12,881 nt of DNA from an uncultured Oscillospiraceae bacterium. Its GTDB lineage: Bacteria > Bacillota > Clostridia > Oscillospirales > Oscillospiraceae. The DNA is taken from NCBI GenBank assembly GCA_905233785.1, contig CAJOCV010000032.1:1-12881 (forward strand). The letters are read 5' to 3'. Position 1 is the stretch's first letter, and the number at the start of each line of letters is the position of its first letter. A program made the position numbers and the translations under genes. The notes below the pieces were generated by a model, which made no database searches, had not been told where the DNA came from, and was given only the letters and a program-made list of their open reading frames with translations. Of this stretch, positions 11,834 to 12,881 are shown piece by piece.

Positions 11834-12793
11834 ATGATGGATATTTACGGAACCCTGGGGCCGCGCTGCGCGGACGCGGATACTTTGGAGCGGATGCTGC
11901 GCCTCGGCATGAGCGGGGTACGGCTGAATCTGAGCCATGTGACGCTGCCGGAGAGCGCGCGGATGCTGGAGGCGCTCAAGCTTGCGGCGGCGCGGGCGGG
12001 CGCGAAGCCCAAGCTCCTGATTGATATGCAGGGGCCGGAGATTCGCGTGGGCAGGCTCGCCGAGCCTCTGCCGCTGGAAACGGGGTCGCTGTGCCGACTC
12101 GAAAGCCTGCGCTTGCCGGAGGCGGTGCGCGCGGTGCTCGAGCGGGGGCAGGAGCTGCTGCTGGACGATGGGAAGCTGCTGCTGCGCTGTGAGACGGCGG
12201 ACACGGCAAAGGTCGTGCGCGGCGGCGTTCTTCACAGCCGCAAGAGCGCGGCGCTGCCGGGAAAGGAGATCCGCCTGCCCGCGCTGACGGAAGCGGATCG
12301 GCAGAATCTCGCCGCGGCAGCGGAGTATGGCGTGACGGGCGTGATGCAGCCCTTCGTGCGCGACCGGAACGACTTGGAGCAGGTGCGCGCCGCGCTGCCG
12401 GATGGCGTGCGGCTTTTTGCGAAGATCGAGAGCCTTGCGGGCGTTGGGCAGCTTGAGAGCCTGATGGACGCCGCCGACGAGATCGTCATCGCCCGCGGCG
12501 ACCTTGGGAATGCCGTGCCTCTCTGGGACTTGCCGGTGCTGCAAAAGCGCATCAGCGCGCGCTGCCGCGAGCGGGGCATCCCCTTCATGGTGGTCACGCA
12601 GATGCTCGCCTCCATGGAGCACAGCCCTGTCCCGACCCGCGCCGAGGTCAGCGACATCGCAAACGCCGTGCTCGACGGCGCATCCTCCGTCATGGTGACG
12701 GGCGAGACCGCTGTGGGCGAGTACCCCGTGGAGGTCATGCGCTACCTGTGCGAGACGGTGCGGGCGGCGGAACGGTATAATACGGGGCTGTGA
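11834..12793 (+). CDS. Short pyruvate kinase-like protein lacking the C-terminal domain
   Basis: A 319-residue protein with the A (TIM barrel) and B domains of pyruvate kinase (phosphoenolpyruvate + ADP to pyruvate + ATP), but none of the roughly 120-residue regulatory C-domain; usual length is about 470-585. Visible motifs: GVRLNLSH (28-35), DMQGPEIR (64-71), LLDDGKLLL in the B region, LPALTEADRQNL, FAKIES with K197 and E199, IARGDLG (219-225), TQMLASMEHSP and PTRAEVSDIANAVLDG, then VTGETAVGEYP. Substitutions include TLGPRC for the usual TxGPAS, Met65-Gln66 for Thr-Lys of DTKGPE, and NAV after ARGDLG in place of VE. The active site looks largely kept, so it may be an unregulated isozyme or a divergent paralogue. 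ATG 11834 has AGGA 6 bases upstream. It ends in a terminator. Confidence 0.88.
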   Translation: MMDIYGTLGPRCADADTLERMLRLGMSGVRLNLSHVTLPESARMLEALKLAAARAGAKPKLLIDMQGPEIRVGRLAEPLPLETGSLCRLESLRLPEAVRAVLERGQELLLDDGKLLLRCETADTAKVVRGGVLHSRKSAALPGKEIRLPALTEADRQNLAAAAEYGVTGVMQPFVRDRNDLEQVRAALPDGVRLFAKIESLAGVGQLESLMDAADEIVIARGDLGNAVPLWDLPVLQKRISARCRERGIPFMVVTQMLASMEHSPVPTRAEVSDIANAVLDGASSVMVTGETAVGEYPVEVMRYLCETVRAAERYNTGL

Positions 12794-12818
12794 AAAAACT
12801 TCGTTTTTTCACAGCCCC
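12784..12818 (+). terminator. Terminator of the pyk-like gene, overlapping its stop
   Basis: GGGGCTGTGAAAAAAC (12784-12799) pairs perfectly with 12803-12818 across a TTC loop, and AGTTTTCAGTTTTC follows. The left arm holds the last codons and TGA stop of the gene. The six A-U pairs at the hairpin top and a weak downstream U-tract make it symmetric and possibly bidirectional. Confidence 0.85.
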
Positions 12819-12845
12819 AGTTTTCAGTTTTCAGAATTTAGTTTT
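12818..12845 (+). repeat. Heptamer repeat (CAGTTTT)4, degenerate
   Basis: Contiguous 7-mers CAGTTTT, CAGTTTT, CAGAATT, TAGTTTT, followed by CAGAC. It starts on the last base of the pyk terminator. Same unit length as the GTGGTCA array upstream of the gene but a different sequence. The remaining 36 bases of the window show nothing further. Confidence 0.8.
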
Positions 12846-12881
12846 CAGACAGAAATCCGGAGTATATTGCACAATTTATAC

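Overview
The window looks like a chromosome segment from a high-GC, low-ammonia-style gut Firmicute of the Clostridia (Oscillospiraceae-like). The signs are GC-rich coding sequence, strong AGGAGG ribosome binding sites, a class I glutamate dehydrogenase of the clostridial type, and small phage-type genes of a kind common in these genomes. The genus cannot be fixed from the sequence alone.

Layout. (1) 23-99 is tRNA-Arg(ACG), followed by a hairpin terminator. (2) About 170-7561 is a compact integrated mobile element next to the tRNA. Leftward it carries a tyrosine integrase (1666 to 275), broken by an in-frame TAA, and a Cro/CI-type repressor (2264 to 1644) whose end overlaps the integrase start. 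A control region at 2289-2394 carries paired GTAC-core operators. Rightward is an early/replication module at 2420-5495: a small basic protein, an excisionase-like HTH protein, an HTH protein, a replisome-like protein, a DnaC-like AAA+ helicase loader, an Hjc-like Holliday junction nuclease, a one-helix membrane protein and a Cys-rich protein. (3) Leftward from 6466 to 5492 is a small cargo operon, followed by a second Cys-rich gene paralogous to the first. A divergent promoter region full of ATCTGTGCA-type palindromes (6571-6676) separates it from a rightward ribbon-helix-helix/zeta-toxin-like pair (6718-7463). (4) From about 7600 on the content is ordinary host: gdhA (leftward), then a rightward set with a phosphodiester-glycosidase (NagPA-domain) membrane protein, a one-helix envelope protein of unknown function, and a short pyruvate kinase-like protein lacking the C-terminal domain.

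How it works together. Between the tRNA and gdhA there is no capsid, portal, terminase, tail, relaxase or conjugation gene. int plus repressor are transcribed leftward and xis plus replication genes rightward from one shared control region, with accessory genes distal. That is the layout of phage-inducible chromosomal islands (phage satellites), but also what a prophage left arm would look like after losing its late genes. The integrase is probably dead (nonsense codon, and Arg where the second catalytic His normally sits), so the island is likely immobile now unless helped in trans. Its most notable internal structures are a possible iteron-type origin inside the replication gene (3461-3540), the operator architecture of the two divergent regions, and the RHH/zeta pair that lacks an epsilon-type antitoxin.
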